The notes under the pieces: model-generated
Told to the model about the DNA's origin: nothing
The model's database searches: none
What the model saw: only the letters and a program-made list of their open reading frames with translations
Position numbers and translations under genes: made by a program
Part shown: positions 53,591 through 63,070 of the stretch, piece after piece
Layout of the letters: each line of letters starts with the position of its first letter
Position numbering within the stretch: the first letter of the stretch is position 1
Assembly (NCBI GenBank): GCA_900471605.1
Contig: UCEY01000009.1
Location: 161,927-225,926 of the forward strand
DNA from: Hyphomicrobiales bacterium
GTDB lineage: Bacteria > Pseudomonadota > Alphaproteobacteria > Rhizobiales > Rhizobiaceae
DNA: 64,000 bases
Direction: 5' to 3'

Positions 53591-54262
53591 GTGAGCGAAA
53601 ACGTCGATACGAAAGCGCTTCTAAGGCTGATGGCCTGGCTTTCTCCGGCCTTCCCGATCGGCGGTTTCGCCTATTCGGGTGGACTGGAGCGGGCCGTGCA
53701 TGACGGTCTCGTCAGGGACGCGGCGGGTCTCGGCGGCTGGCTTTCGAGCCTGCTGCGGCACGGTTCCTTGTGGAACGACGCCGTGCTGTTCGCCGAAGCC
53801 TGGCGGCGCTCCGGGGACGAGGCCGGATTGAAGGATACGGCCGAGCTGGGACTGGCGCTTGCGGGGTCGGCGGAGCGTCATACGGAGACGCTGGCGCTCG
53901 GCAAGGCATTCGCCGTGGCGGCATCCGCCTGGCCTCATCCGGTCCTTGATCGCCTTCCGGCGGCCGTGCCGTTCCCGGTCGCCGTCGGTGCGGTTGCGGC
54001 GGCACATGGCGTGGCGCCAGCGTCGGCGCTGGCCGCCTATCTGCATGCCGCCGTTTCGCAATCGGTTTCGGCAGCGATCAGGCTCGGCGTTTCGGGACAG
54101 GCGGACGGTGTGGGTGTGCTGGCTGGCCTGGAGGCGCCGATCATCGAGACAAGCGAGCGGGCGAGCCTCGCCACGCTCGACGAGCTCGGCGGTGCGGCGG
54201 TGAAGGCGGAAATCGCTTCTCTCCGGCACGAAACGCAGCATTCGCGGCTTTTCCGCTCGTGA
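53591..54262 (+). CDS. ureF: Urease accessory protein UreF
   Basis: 223-residue helical chaperone: LMAWLSPAFPIGGFAYSGGL, AELGLALAGSAERHTETLAL, HGVAPASALAAYLHAAVSQS and QADGVGVLAGLEAPIIETSE. It forms the UreDFG complex and is thought to act as GTPase-gating factor for nickel insertion. It starts at GTG 53591, six bases after ureE. Confidence 0.95.
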   Translation: MSENVDTKALLRLMAWLSPAFPIGGFAYSGGLERAVHDGLVRDAAGLGGWLSSLLRHGSLWNDAVLFAEAWRRSGDEAGLKDTAELGLALAGSAERHTETLALGKAFAVAASAWPHPVLDRLPAAVPFPVAVGAVAAAHGVAPASALAAYLHAAVSQSVSAAIRLGVSGQADGVGVLAGLEAPIIETSERASLATLDELGGAAVKAEIASLRHETQHSRLFRS

Positions 54263-54305
54263 AGGCGGGCCTAAGCTTGAGACCTGAATCATGAAAGGAC
54301 GACAC

Positions 54306-54917
<612 letters not shown>

Positions 54918-55024
54918 AGCCCGCCGCGATCCTTCGGGCGTGCTCGACAGGTTTCAGGTCTTTGCTTTACGGATGTCGCTATCGCAAACCCGCTGCGCGC
55001 TTTTGCGCGACATGCTCCAGAAAA

Positions 55025-55063
55025 AAATAAGGCCGGTGGCCCCCGAAGCCACCGGCCTTATTT
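55025..55063. terminator. Strong bidirectional terminator between ureG and the Crp-family gene
   Basis: A 16-bp inverted repeat (arms 55025-55040 and 55048-55063, core AAGGCCGGTGGC) with a 7-base loop and A/T runs on both sides. It separates two convergent transcription units. Confidence 0.92.
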
Positions 55064-55099
55064 GCATGCCGCGGTCCCGCCGCCCGCGTCGCGGCATGC
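55064..55099. repeat. GCATGCCGCG inverted repeat
   Basis: GCATGCCGCG (55064-55073) pairs with CGCGGCATGC (55090-55099) around a GC-rich 16-base spacer. It directly follows the terminator; it may add to termination or be a chance palindrome of repeat origin. Confidence 0.6.
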
Positions 55100-55148
55100 A
55101 TCCAAGAGAGCCCGGACCCGCCCGGCCGGCCTCGCTTTCCCTCGAATT

Positions 55149-55853
55149 TCAGATTTCCCGCAGGGCCTGCACGTCACCGACCTGGATCACGCGTCCGCGC
55201 ACCGTCACTCCGGTCCGCCGGAGAGTGGAGAATGCGCGGGAGAGAGCCTCGGGAGCCAGACCCAGCATGCCCGCGAGCAGGTTCTTCTGGAAAGGCAGAC
55301 GAATGGAGGCCGGGCCGCCATCCACCGGACACCGGGTCAGGATATAATTCGCCACCCGCTGCGGCGCCGTATGCAACCTGTCGTTGGCGACGCAGTCCAT
55401 CGTGGTCATCAGATGTTTCGACAGCGAGGTGATCACCGCCTTGGCGATATCCCTTTCCTGTTCGGCCAGATCCCGTACCGCCTGCATGTCGAAGCGGGCA
55501 AGTGTTGTGGCTTCGGCCGTCTGTGCGTGATAGCGGTACTTGGTGCCGCCATAGAGCAGACATTCGGCAAAGGTGTCGCCCGGACTGCAGATCCGGATAT
55601 CCGCCTCGCGGCCGTCGCGATTGAGCTGATAGAGCCGCACGTAACCGCTGAGAACACAGTAAAAAGCGTCCGCATTCTCGCCTTCGCGAAAGATCGATTT
55701 GCGGTTCGTCAGACTGATGACGCTCATGACCGATATCATCCGCATGAGAGAATTACCGCTCAGGCTGGTCAGGAAAGGCGTCTTCATCAGGACGGCCCGG
55801 TCCCTGTTGCTGAGCTTGAAGTTGCTGTTCATCATGTCCGCCGTCTCTTCCAT
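55149..55853 (-). CDS. Crp/Fnr-family transcriptional regulator
   Basis: 234 residues. A cyclic-nucleotide-binding-like beta roll (about 30-130; LSGYVRLYQLNRDGREADIR, SPGDTFAECLLYGG) and the Crp helix-turn-helix (FQKNLLAGMLGLAPEALSRA, FSTLRRTGV, about 180-215). There is no N-terminal Cys cluster, so it is not an oxygen-sensing Fnr with an iron-sulphur centre. It may belong to the DNR/NnrR or FixK-like branch. An FNR-type box lies 60 bases upstream of its start. Confidence 0.9.
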   Translation of the reverse strand: MEETADMMNSNFKLSNRDRAVLMKTPFLTSLSGNSLMRMISVMSVISLTNRKSIFREGENADAFYCVLSGYVRLYQLNRDGREADIRICSPGDTFAECLLYGGTKYRYHAQTAEATTLARFDMQAVRDLAEQERDIAKAVITSLSKHLMTTMDCVANDRLHTAPQRVANYILTRCPVDGGPASIRLPFQKNLLAGMLGLAPEALSRAFSTLRRTGVTVRGRVIQVGDVQALREI

Positions 55854-55912
55854 AACCTGAACCGCTACGCATTCCCGATGCTGCTAAAATAACAGGTTCA
55901 TGAAATCTGGTT

Positions 55913-55926
55913 TTGACATCGATCAA
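55913..55926. promoter_or_regulatory. FNR/FixK-type box upstream of the Crp-family gene
   Basis: TTGACATCGATCAA matches the TTGAT-N4-ATCAA anaerobox at nine of ten fixed positions, 60 bases before the start codon of the Crp-family gene. It suggests regulation by FixK/FnrN-type proteins or by the gene product itself. Confidence 0.65.
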
Positions 55927-55964
55927 ATCTGTAGATTTTTTCTGCAATCTGCGCGAGCTGGCGT

Positions 55965-56003
55965 TTTTTAAACGAAAAACGCCGGACCAAGAGGCCCGGC
56001 GTT
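55965..56003 (-). terminator. Terminator after the RND permease gene
   Basis: On the minus strand AACGCCGG/CCGGCGTT (56003-55996 and 55985-55978) forms a stem, followed by TTTTCGTTTAAAAAA. It lies about 30 bases beyond the efflux permease stop. Confidence 0.85.
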
Positions 56004-56031
56004 GTCGAAAAATCGGCTTTGGAGATGACGC

Positions 56032-59000
56032 TTATTCGGCAGCCAACGGCGGCAGACGCAACACATTGCTGCTGGCCTGGGCACCGGGAGAGCGATCGTC
56101 GTTGGCGCTCGTCTGCCGTTCCATCTGGTTGAGACGTTCCTCCAGGGAGGCGATCGTCTGGGCGTTCTTGCGCGCCTCCTGGCTGAGCTCCTCGTTGGAA
56201 AGACCGAAATCCTCCTGTTCCTTCTTGCCGACCATACGGCCGAAGATCTTGCCGAGCAGGCGCGACAGGTCGTCCATGATCAGGAAGAAGGACGGCACGA
56301 CGAGAAGCGAAAGAACCGTCGAAACGATGATGCCACCCATTACCGCGATCGCCATCGGCGCGCGGAACGAGCCGCCTTCGCCGACGCCGAGCGCCGAGGG
56401 CAGCATGCCCGCCGACATGGCGATCGAGGTCATGATGATCGGACGGGCGCGCTTGCGGCCGGCTTCCACCATGGCATGGACCCGTTCCAGGCCGTGACGC
56501 TTCATCTCGATCGCGAAGTCCACCAGAAGGATGGCATTCTTCGTGACGATGCCCATCAGCATCAGGATCCCGATCAGGACCGGCATCGACAGCGCGTTCT
56601 GGGTGATGATCAGCGCCACCGCCACGCCGCCGATCGCAAGCGGCAGCGAGAACAGGATGGTGAAGGGCTGGATCACGTCCTTGAAGAGCAGGATCAGCAC
56701 CACCAGCACCAGCATCAGGCCCATCAGCATCGCATTGCCGAAGCTCTGCTGCATTTCCGCCTGAACCTTGGCGTCGCCGCTTTCGGCGAGGCGAACCGTC
56801 TTCGGGAGCTCGGTCTCGCTGACGATACGCTTGAACTCGGCCGAGGCCGTATCGAGCGCCGTGCCGAAGGGCACGTCGGATCCGATCGCCACGACGCGGT
56901 TGCGGTCGTTGCGCTTGATCGAGCTCGGGCCTTCCGAATAGTCGATGTCGGCGACGCTGTAGAGCGGCACGCTGGCACCGGCGGCTGTCTTGATCTTCAA
57001 GGCGCGGATGGAGGCCAGATCGCGGCGAACGTCGAGCGACGCCTGGACGCGGATCGGGATCTGCCGGTCGTCGAGCGAGATCTTGGCGAGGTTGGCATCG
57101 ACATCGCCAATCGTCGCGACGCGGACGGTCTGGGCGATCTGCTGCGGTGTGATGCCGAGGCGCGAAGCCTCCGCCATGCGTGGCCGGATCTGCAGTTCAG
57201 GCCGGGGCAGGGCGCCTTCCGACGAGACGTTGGCAAGGATCGGCGAGGCGCGCAGCTTCGATTCCAGCATGCTGACGGCTTCGGTCAGGTCTGCCTCGCT
57301 AGTGGAAAGGAAGTTGAACGACAGATCCCGTTCAGCCCGGTCGTTGACCTTGGAGATCCGCACGTCCGGAATGGAGCGGACGGCGGCGAAGATATCCTTT
57401 TCGACATCCCATTGCGGACGGGTGCGGCCATTTTCCTTCATCTTCGGCACGAAGTCGCGGACGAGGGAGATGGAGCCGAGGCCCTTGTTGACCAGGGTCT
57501 TTACCAGCGAATGATCTATGTTCTGCAGGATGACTCGCACGGTTGCGCGGCGCAGTTCGAGGTCGCCCTTCGGCGAGGCGCCACCGAGAATGAACACGCT
57601 CTCCACACCGTCGATATGGCGGATCGCATCATAGACGACATCGGTGCTGGCCGCGGTCTCGTCGAGCGTCGCATTCGGCGGCAATTCTACCGACAAAACG
57701 ACGCGCGAAGAGTCGTCCGGCGGCAGGAAGCTGCCGGGGACTTGCGAAAGCAGCATCACCGAGCCGATCAGGAAGCCGATTGCGGCGAGCATCGTGGTAT
57801 AACGCCAGTACCAGCGGCGGGTCGTGCCGGTGACGAGGCGCGTATAGGCCTTCATGATCCAGCCGTCGTTGTCGTGATGGTCTTCCATCCCGTCTTCGGG
57901 GCTCATCAGATAGGCGGCCATCAGCGGCGTGATCAGTCGCGCCACTGCGAGCGAGAAGAAAACCGAGAAAGCGACCGTCAGGCCGAACTGGATGAAGTAC
58001 TGGCCCGGGACACCCGGCATGAACGAGACCGGCACGAACACCGCGATGATGGTGAAGCTGGTGGCGATCACGGCGAGACCGATTTCGTCCGCCGCCTCGA
58101 GCGCCGCCCGATAGGGCGTCTTGCCCATCTTGATATGCCGCGCGATGTTCTCGATCTCGACGATCGCATCGTCGACGAGAATACCGGTCGCGAGCGTCAG
58201 TGCCAGGAAGCTCACGAGGTTCAGCGAGAACCCCATGATGTCCATGATCCAGAAGGTCGGGACAGCCGAGAGCGGCAGGGCGACCGCGGCGATCAGCGTG
58301 GCGCGCCAGTTCCTCAGGAACAGGAAGACCACGATGACGGCGAGGATGGAACCTTCCATCAGTGTGTGGAGGGCCGCCTCGTAATTGCCGTAGGTGAAGT
58401 AGACCGAGTCGTCGACCATTTCGATCGCGACGTTCGGGTTGGCCTTGCGTACCTGGTCGAGGCTGGTGGCGACGGTTTCGGCAACCGAAACCTCGCTGGC
58501 GCCCTTGGCGCGGAACACTGCGAACGTGACCGACGGCGTGCCGTTGAAGCGCGAGAAGGATTTCGGCTCCTCATAGGTGTCGGTGACGTTGCCGAGCTCG
58601 GTCAGCTTGACGAACTGGCCGTTGGGCAGGGTGATCGTCGTGTCGGCGAGCTGGGCGACGCTGCGGGCATCGCCGAGCGTGCGGATCGTCTGTTCGTTGC
58701 CGGCCACCTGGCCGCGGCCCGAACCGAGATCGACGTTGGTGCCGCGCAACTGGGTGCTGACATCGGCCGCCGTGATGCCATAGGCATCGAGCTTGGCGGG
58801 ATTCAGGGAGACGCGGACTTCGCGGTCGGAGCCGCCGTAACGGTCGATGCGGCCGATGCCGGCCTGGCCCTGGAGGGCACGCTTGACGGTGTCGTCGACG
58901 AACCAGGAGAGTTCCTCGAGCGTCATGTTCGGCGAGGAAACGGCGAATGTCTGGATTGCCTGGCCTTCGACGTCGACCTTGGTGACGACAGGCTCTTCGA

Positions 59001-59367
59001 TGCCGGCCGGCAGGTCGCTGCGGATCTTGTCGATCGCATCCTTGGTGTCCTGCACGGCTTCGGCGGTGGGCTTTTCGATGCGGAAGACGACGACCGTCTG
59101 CGACTGGCCGTCCGTCACCGTCGACTGGATTTCGTCGATGCCGCTGATCGAGGCGACAGCGTCCTCGATCTCCTTCGTCACCTGCATTTCCAGTTCGGCA
59201 GGCGCGGCACCGCTCTGGGTCACGTTGATCGACACGACGGGGACGTCGATATTCGGGAAACGGGTGATCGGCAGTGCGTAGAACGACTGGATGCCGACAA
59301 CGAGCAAAAGGGCAAAACCGAGCAGCGGCGCAATCGGATTGCGGATCGACCAGGCGGAGAAGTTCAT
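56032..59367 (-). CDS. RND efflux permease (HAE1/AcrB type)
   Basis: 1111-residue inner-membrane pump of the hydrophobe/amphiphile efflux family. The signature start MNFSAWSIRNPIAPLLGFAL, the FPNIDVPVVSINVTQSGAAP segment, the GXVDDAIVEIENI-type relay region (TGILVDDAIVEIENIARHI) and MLMGIVTKNAILLVDFAIEM in the second half are all present, giving twelve transmembrane helices and two large periplasmic loops. It has a 60-residue coiled tail. It is downstream of, and 11 bases from, the adaptor gene; no outer-membrane channel is encoded nearby. Substrate unknown. Confidence 0.94.
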   Translation of the reverse strand: MNFSAWSIRNPIAPLLGFALLLVVGIQSFYALPITRFPNIDVPVVSINVTQSGAAPAELEMQVTKEIEDAVASISGIDEIQSTVTDGQSQTVVVFRIEKPTAEAVQDTKDAIDKIRSDLPAGIEEPVVTKVDVEGQAIQTFAVSSPNMTLEELSWFVDDTVKRALQGQAGIGRIDRYGGSDREVRVSLNPAKLDAYGITAADVSTQLRGTNVDLGSGRGQVAGNEQTIRTLGDARSVAQLADTTITLPNGQFVKLTELGNVTDTYEEPKSFSRFNGTPSVTFAVFRAKGASEVSVAETVATSLDQVRKANPNVAIEMVDDSVYFTYGNYEAALHTLMEGSILAVIVVFLFLRNWRATLIAAVALPLSAVPTFWIMDIMGFSLNLVSFLALTLATGILVDDAIVEIENIARHIKMGKTPYRAALEAADEIGLAVIATSFTIIAVFVPVSFMPGVPGQYFIQFGLTVAFSVFFSLAVARLITPLMAAYLMSPEDGMEDHHDNDGWIMKAYTRLVTGTTRRWYWRYTTMLAAIGFLIGSVMLLSQVPGSFLPPDDSSRVVLSVELPPNATLDETAASTDVVYDAIRHIDGVESVFILGGASPKGDLELRRATVRVILQNIDHSLVKTLVNKGLGSISLVRDFVPKMKENGRTRPQWDVEKDIFAAVRSIPDVRISKVNDRAERDLSFNFLSTSEADLTEAVSMLESKLRASPILANVSSEGALPRPELQIRPRMAEASRLGITPQQIAQTVRVATIGDVDANLAKISLDDRQIPIRVQASLDVRRDLASIRALKIKTAAGASVPLYSVADIDYSEGPSSIKRNDRNRVVAIGSDVPFGTALDTASAEFKRIVSETELPKTVRLAESGDAKVQAEMQQSFGNAMLMGLMLVLVVLILLFKDVIQPFTILFSLPLAIGGVAVALIITQNALSMPVLIGILMLMGIVTKNAILLVDFAIEMKRHGLERVHAMVEAGRKRARPIIMTSIAMSAGMLPSALGVGEGGSFRAPMAIAVMGGIIVSTVLSLLVVPSFFLIMDDLSRLLGKIFGRMVGKKEQEDFGLSNEELSQEARKNAQTIASLEERLNQMERQTSANDDRSPGAQASSNVLRLPPLAAE

Positions 59368-59378
59368 GCGGCTAAACC

Positions 59379-60614
59379 TCAGTTCGCAATAGTGGCGGGT
59401 TCGGCCGGGACCGGGGCGATCTTGTCGCCGTCCCGAACGAAGGCACCGGCCTTCGCAACGACCAAGTCACCGGCCGTAAGACCGCTGACGACCTGAACGA
59501 AACCACCATCCTGGATGCCGGTTTCAATTTTCACCTGCTTGACGACGTTGTCCTCGACCTTTCGGGCGGTGGAACCGGTGCGGCCGGTGGTGACGGCCGA
59601 GAGCGGAAGCGCCAGCGCTTTGGCCTCGGCTATCACGATCTCGGCGCTGCCATACATGCCCGCGCGTGCGCCGCTCTCGTCGTCGATGACGATATGCACG
59701 GCGCCGAGGCGGGTGACCGGATCCACCGTCGGGGAGACGAGCCGGACCTTGCCCTCGATCTTCACCTTGCCACCGGCAACGGTCACCATTGCCTTCTGCC
59801 CGGTCTTGATCTTCTGGATATCGGTTTCGGAAAGGTCGGCCACGAGTTCGATCGCGCCGTCTTTGATGATCGTGAACAGCGGATTGCCGGTGCCGCTGGC
59901 GATGGCGCCGACCTTGGCATTGCGCACCGAGATTACACCGGGGACGGGCGCCTTCACACCGGTCCGGGCGAGCTTCAGGTCGATATCGTCGATCTGCGCA
60001 TCGACGACCTTGATGTCGGATTCGCCGACCGTCACGGCCTGCTTGGCCGCGTTCAGCCGCGCCTGCGCGACCTCGACGGCAGCCGTTGCCTGTTCGAGCT
60101 GCGAGACGGTGCCGGTGCCGCTCTGGCTGAGCTTCTGGAGGCGATCGCGCTGGCGGGTCGTATCGGCGACATTTGCCTGAGCCTCGATCACCTGCGCCTG
60201 ATATTGCGCGACGGCGGCCTTGGCCTTGGCCTTGTTGGCTTGCAGCTGGCTCTTCTGGAGAAGCAGTGCGTCGTCGTTGAGCGTCGCGAGCACGCTGTCG
60301 GCCTTCACCTCGTCGCCAACATCGGCATTCAGCGTCTTGATCGACAGCGCGTCCACGAGCGGCTGGACATAAACTTCCTCGACGGGCCTGATCGTGCCGG
60401 TAGCGATGACACGGTCGACGAGCGGCTTTTCGATCGCCTCCGTCACCACGATAGACGGCAGCTTGATTTCCGTCGGCGCAGGGGCCGGCGCAGCCGGATC
60501 CTGCGCAAATGCGGGAGCGGGCTGCTGCGTCAGGATTGTGGCATAGGCAGCACCTGCAATCAGTGCGAGCTTAAGGGCCGGGATGCCGGCAGACTGAGTG
60601 AACTTGCGAAACAT
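59379..60614 (-). CDS. RND periplasmic adaptor (membrane-fusion protein)
   Basis: 411 residues, HlyD/AcrA family. A signal segment (about 10-38) leads to the biotinyl-lipoyl-like part LVDALSIKTLNADVGDEVKA, a long alpha-helical hairpin (about 105-215), a second lipoyl-like half ARTGVKAPVPGVISVRNAKV and the beta-barrel (TGQKAMVTVAGGKVKIEGKV). It links the permease to an outer-membrane channel. It is first in the two-gene operon, and the region upstream carries repeated GGTTAC elements. Confidence 0.92.
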   Translation of the reverse strand: MFRKFTQSAGIPALKLALIAGAAYATILTQQPAPAFAQDPAAPAPAPTEIKLPSIVVTEAIEKPLVDRVIATGTIRPVEEVYVQPLVDALSIKTLNADVGDEVKADSVLATLNDDALLLQKSQLQANKAKAKAAVAQYQAQVIEAQANVADTTRQRDRLQKLSQSGTGTVSQLEQATAAVEVAQARLNAAKQAVTVGESDIKVVDAQIDDIDLKLARTGVKAPVPGVISVRNAKVGAIASGTGNPLFTIIKDGAIELVADLSETDIQKIKTGQKAMVTVAGGKVKIEGKVRLVSPTVDPVTRLGAVHIVIDDESGARAGMYGSAEIVIAEAKALALPLSAVTTGRTGSTARKVEDNVVKQVKIETGIQDGGFVQVVSGLTAGDLVVAKAGAFVRDGDKIAPVPAEPATIAN

Positions 60615-60666
60615 GCGACTACTTTCAAACTGAAGTAAGGGGCAAATATTCCGCTGGGAACCGCTC

Positions 60667-60733
60667 CGGTTACGTCGCGCCCCCTCAGCGCACGGTAACC
60701 CGGATCAAGGTGGTAACCGCACAAAACGGTTAC
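60667..60733. promoter_or_regulatory. Four GGTTAC half-sites upstream of the efflux adaptor
   Basis: CGGTTAC at 60667-60673, GTAACC at 60695-60700, GTAACCG at 60713-60719 and CGGTTAC at 60727-60733. The last two form an inverted repeat with a 7-base spacer. This is a good operator candidate for a local repressor, but no regulator gene is beside the pump. Confidence 0.65.
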
Positions 60734-60855
60734 AAGACCAGCAGCGAAAGATTCATCAACGCTGCACTTTTACGTGTTTGCGTTGCACAAATCAATCCGT
60801 CGCCGTTATAGGATGAATGAGTTTTAGTTATGATTTACATTAGAAAAATTTCAAA

Positions 60856-60881
60856 AACGCGCAGCTAAAGAGCTGCGCGTT
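60856..60881 (-). terminator. Terminator after the NMT1-type binding-protein gene
   Basis: AACGCGCAGCT (60856-60866) pairs with AGCTGCGCGTT (60871-60881) around AAAG. On the minus strand it is followed by TTTGAAATTTTTC. It lies 27 bases past the stop codon. Confidence 0.9.
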
Positions 60882-60907
60882 CTCTTTGAGCGAGCAACGG
60901 GCGATTA

Positions 60908-61882
60908 TTATTTCAAAGCGGCGTCGGTAATCTCGGTCGTATAGGCGCCTTCCGGCTTCTTGGCGATGATCTTCTGGTCGAGCAGCGCCTTCACCGTACG
61001 GTCGTAGGTCGCGGTGTCGAGCTTGCCGGTGCCGGTGCCGATCAGCTTGGCCACTTCTCCCATCATGCGCTTCTGGTGGTTTTCGTCCTGGCCGCCATTG
61101 TCCATGACTATCCCGGCCGCTTCCGCCGGGTTGGCGATGGCGTATTTCCAGCCCTTCATCGAAGCGCGGACGAACTTCACCATGGTCTCCTTGAACTTCG
61201 GGTCCTTGAGCTTGGTGTCCATCACGTAAAGGCCGTCCTCGAGCAGGTCGTTGCCCATGGCGGAGAAATTGAAGACGGTGAGCTGGTCCGGCTTGAAGCC
61301 GGCATCGATCGCCTGCCAGTATTCGTTATAGGTCATGACCGAGATGCAGTCCGCCTGCTTCTGAATGAGCGGCTGCACGTCAAAACTCTGCTTCAGCACG
61401 GTGACGCCGTCCTTGCCGCCGTCGGTCTTCAAGCCGAGCTTGTTCATCCAGGCGAAGAACGGATATTCGTTGCCGAAGAACCAGACGCCGAGCGTGTGGC
61501 CCTTGAAATCGGCTTCGGTCTTTACCGGGCCGTCCTTGGGGCAGATCATCTGCAGGCCGGATTTCTGGTAGGGCTGGGCGATGTTGATCAGCGGCACGCC
61601 CTTTTCGCGGGCGACCAGCGCGCCGCCCATCCAGTCGACGATGACGTCGGCGCCGCCGCCGGCGATCACCTGTTCGGGCGCGATGTCCGGGCCGCCCGGC
61701 TTGATCGTGACGTCGAGGCCTTCTTCCTTGTAGAAGCCCTTGTCCTTGGCGACGAAGTAGCCGCCGAACTGGCCCTGCGCCACCCATTTGAGCTGCAGGG
61801 TCACCTTGTCGGCGGCGAGAGCCGCCTGGGCTGCGGCAAGCGACATGGTGCCTGCCATCAGTGCAACGAGAATTTTTCTCAT
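60908..61882 (-). CDS. NMT1/THI5-like ABC transporter substrate-binding protein
   Basis: 324 residues. After a signal peptide (ILVALMAGTMSLAAAQAALA) the NMT1 domain has VTLQLKWVAQGQFGGYFVAK, GFYKEEGLDVTIKPGGPDI and PEQVIAGGGADVIVDWMGG. Such binding proteins serve transporters for pyrimidines, thiamine precursors, riboflavin or taurine/nitrate. Two permease genes precede it in the same transcription unit. In rhizobia close homologues, as I recall, lie by pyrimidine-degradation genes, so a nucleobase-like ligand is plausible but unproven. Confidence 0.88.
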   Translation of the reverse strand: MRKILVALMAGTMSLAAAQAALAADKVTLQLKWVAQGQFGGYFVAKDKGFYKEEGLDVTIKPGGPDIAPEQVIAGGGADVIVDWMGGALVAREKGVPLINIAQPYQKSGLQMICPKDGPVKTEADFKGHTLGVWFFGNEYPFFAWMNKLGLKTDGGKDGVTVLKQSFDVQPLIQKQADCISVMTYNEYWQAIDAGFKPDQLTVFNFSAMGNDLLEDGLYVMDTKLKDPKFKETMVKFVRASMKGWKYAIANPAEAAGIVMDNGGQDENHQKRMMGEVAKLIGTGTGKLDTATYDRTVKALLDQKIIAKKPEGAYTTEITDAALK

Positions 61883-61942
61883 GTTTTTTATCCTTCCCTC
61901 TGAGGTTTGCCGGGTCCGCCGAAACGGGCCGGATTTCAGCGC

Positions 61943-63070
61943 CTAACCACCGCGGTTAGACGGATGCCAGAACGTCGTCGCTCTTTCGCCAAGCGCCACG
62001 ACACCATAAAAAACCGAACCGATGAGCGCTGCAACAGCGATTTCGGCCCAGACCATGTCGACATTCATGCGGCCGATCTCGGTCGAGATGCGGAACCCCA
62101 TGCCGACGATCGGCGTGCCGAAGAACTCGGCGACGATCGCACCGATCAGCGCCAGCGTCGAGTTGATCTTCAGCGCGTTGAAGATGAAGGGCATGGCGGC
62201 CGGCAGCCGCAGTTTTACCAGCGTCTGCCAGTAGTCGGAGGCATAAGAGCGCATCAGGTCGCGCTCCATGGCGCCGGAGGCTGCGAGCCCCGCCACCGTG
62301 TTCACCAGCATCGGGAAGAAAGTCATGATGATCACGACGGCCGCCTTGGACTGCCAGTCGAAGCCGAACCACATGACCATGATCGGCGCGACGCCGATGA
62401 TCGGCAGCGCCGAGACCATGTTGCCGATCGGTAAGAGCCCGCGGCGCAGGAAGGCGATGCGGTCGGCAAGGATGGCGACGACGAAGCCGGAGGCGCAGCC
62501 AACCACATAACCGAACAGGACGGCCTTGAAGATGGTCTGCTGCACGTCGGCCCAGAGGATCGGCACCGAGCCGGCGAGCCGTGCGCCGATCGCCGACGGA
62601 GGCGGCAGGATGATGAAGGGGATGCCGGCGCCGCGCGTCGCCGCCTCCCAGAGGATCAGGATCCAGACACCGAAGATCGCCGGGATCAGCAGCCGCAGGA
62701 AGGTATCGCCGGCGCCGGACTTGGGGCGTAGATGAGACAACACTGCGACGCAACGCCAAGCCAGCAGCCATGAGGCCGCGAGCATCAGGAAAAAGGCGAG
62801 TGTCGCCTTGCCCTCGTTACCGGCGATGCCGGCGAGCAGCAACCAGACCGCCAGATGGGCCGCGACGAACAGGATCGTGGCGAGGAGAGGCTGGGAGAGC
62901 TTCGTGAACGAAATGGCTGCCGCGCCGGCAATCATCAGGAAGACCAGAACGACGGTGCCGGTGCCGAAGGGTGAGGGGGCATCCGCCGCCATCAGGGGCA
63001 GGGAGGCCAGGGCGGCGAGGCAAAGAACCACGGCGGCGGCACCCTGCCAGGAGCGAAGAATCAGTGTCAT
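61943..63070 (-). CDS. ABC transporter permease (BPD_transp_1), extended N-terminus
   Basis: 375 residues. The C-terminal 240 residues are a SsuC/ThiX-like permease: LIPAIFGVWILILWEAATRG, VVGCASGFVVAILADRIAFL and the EAA coupling loop about IGMGFRISTEIGRMNVDMVW plus LMRSYASDYWQTLVKLRLPA. Residues 1-130 add about four extra transmembrane helices not needed for the family. The ATG at 63070 overlaps the previous stop (ATGA). Confidence 0.88.
   Translation of the reverse strand: MTLILRSWQGAAAVVLCLAALASLPLMAADAPSPFGTGTVVLVFLMIAGAAAISFTKLSQPLLATILFVAAHLAVWLLLAGIAGNEGKATLAFFLMLAASWLLAWRCVAVLSHLRPKSGAGDTFLRLLIPAIFGVWILILWEAATRGAGIPFIILPPPSAIGARLAGSVPILWADVQQTIFKAVLFGYVVGCASGFVVAILADRIAFLRRGLLPIGNMVSALPIIGVAPIMVMWFGFDWQSKAAVVIIMTFFPMLVNTVAGLAASGAMERDLMRSYASDYWQTLVKLRLPAAMPFIFNALKINSTLALIGAIVAEFFGTPIVGMGFRISTEIGRMNVDMVWAEIAVAALIGSVFYGVVALGERATTFWHPSNRGG

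Noticed and set aside
56476..59496. 1006-codon open frame antisense to the RND permease
   Set aside because: Shadow of a certain gene in a GC-rich sequence; composition dominated by Arg, Asp, Gly, His.
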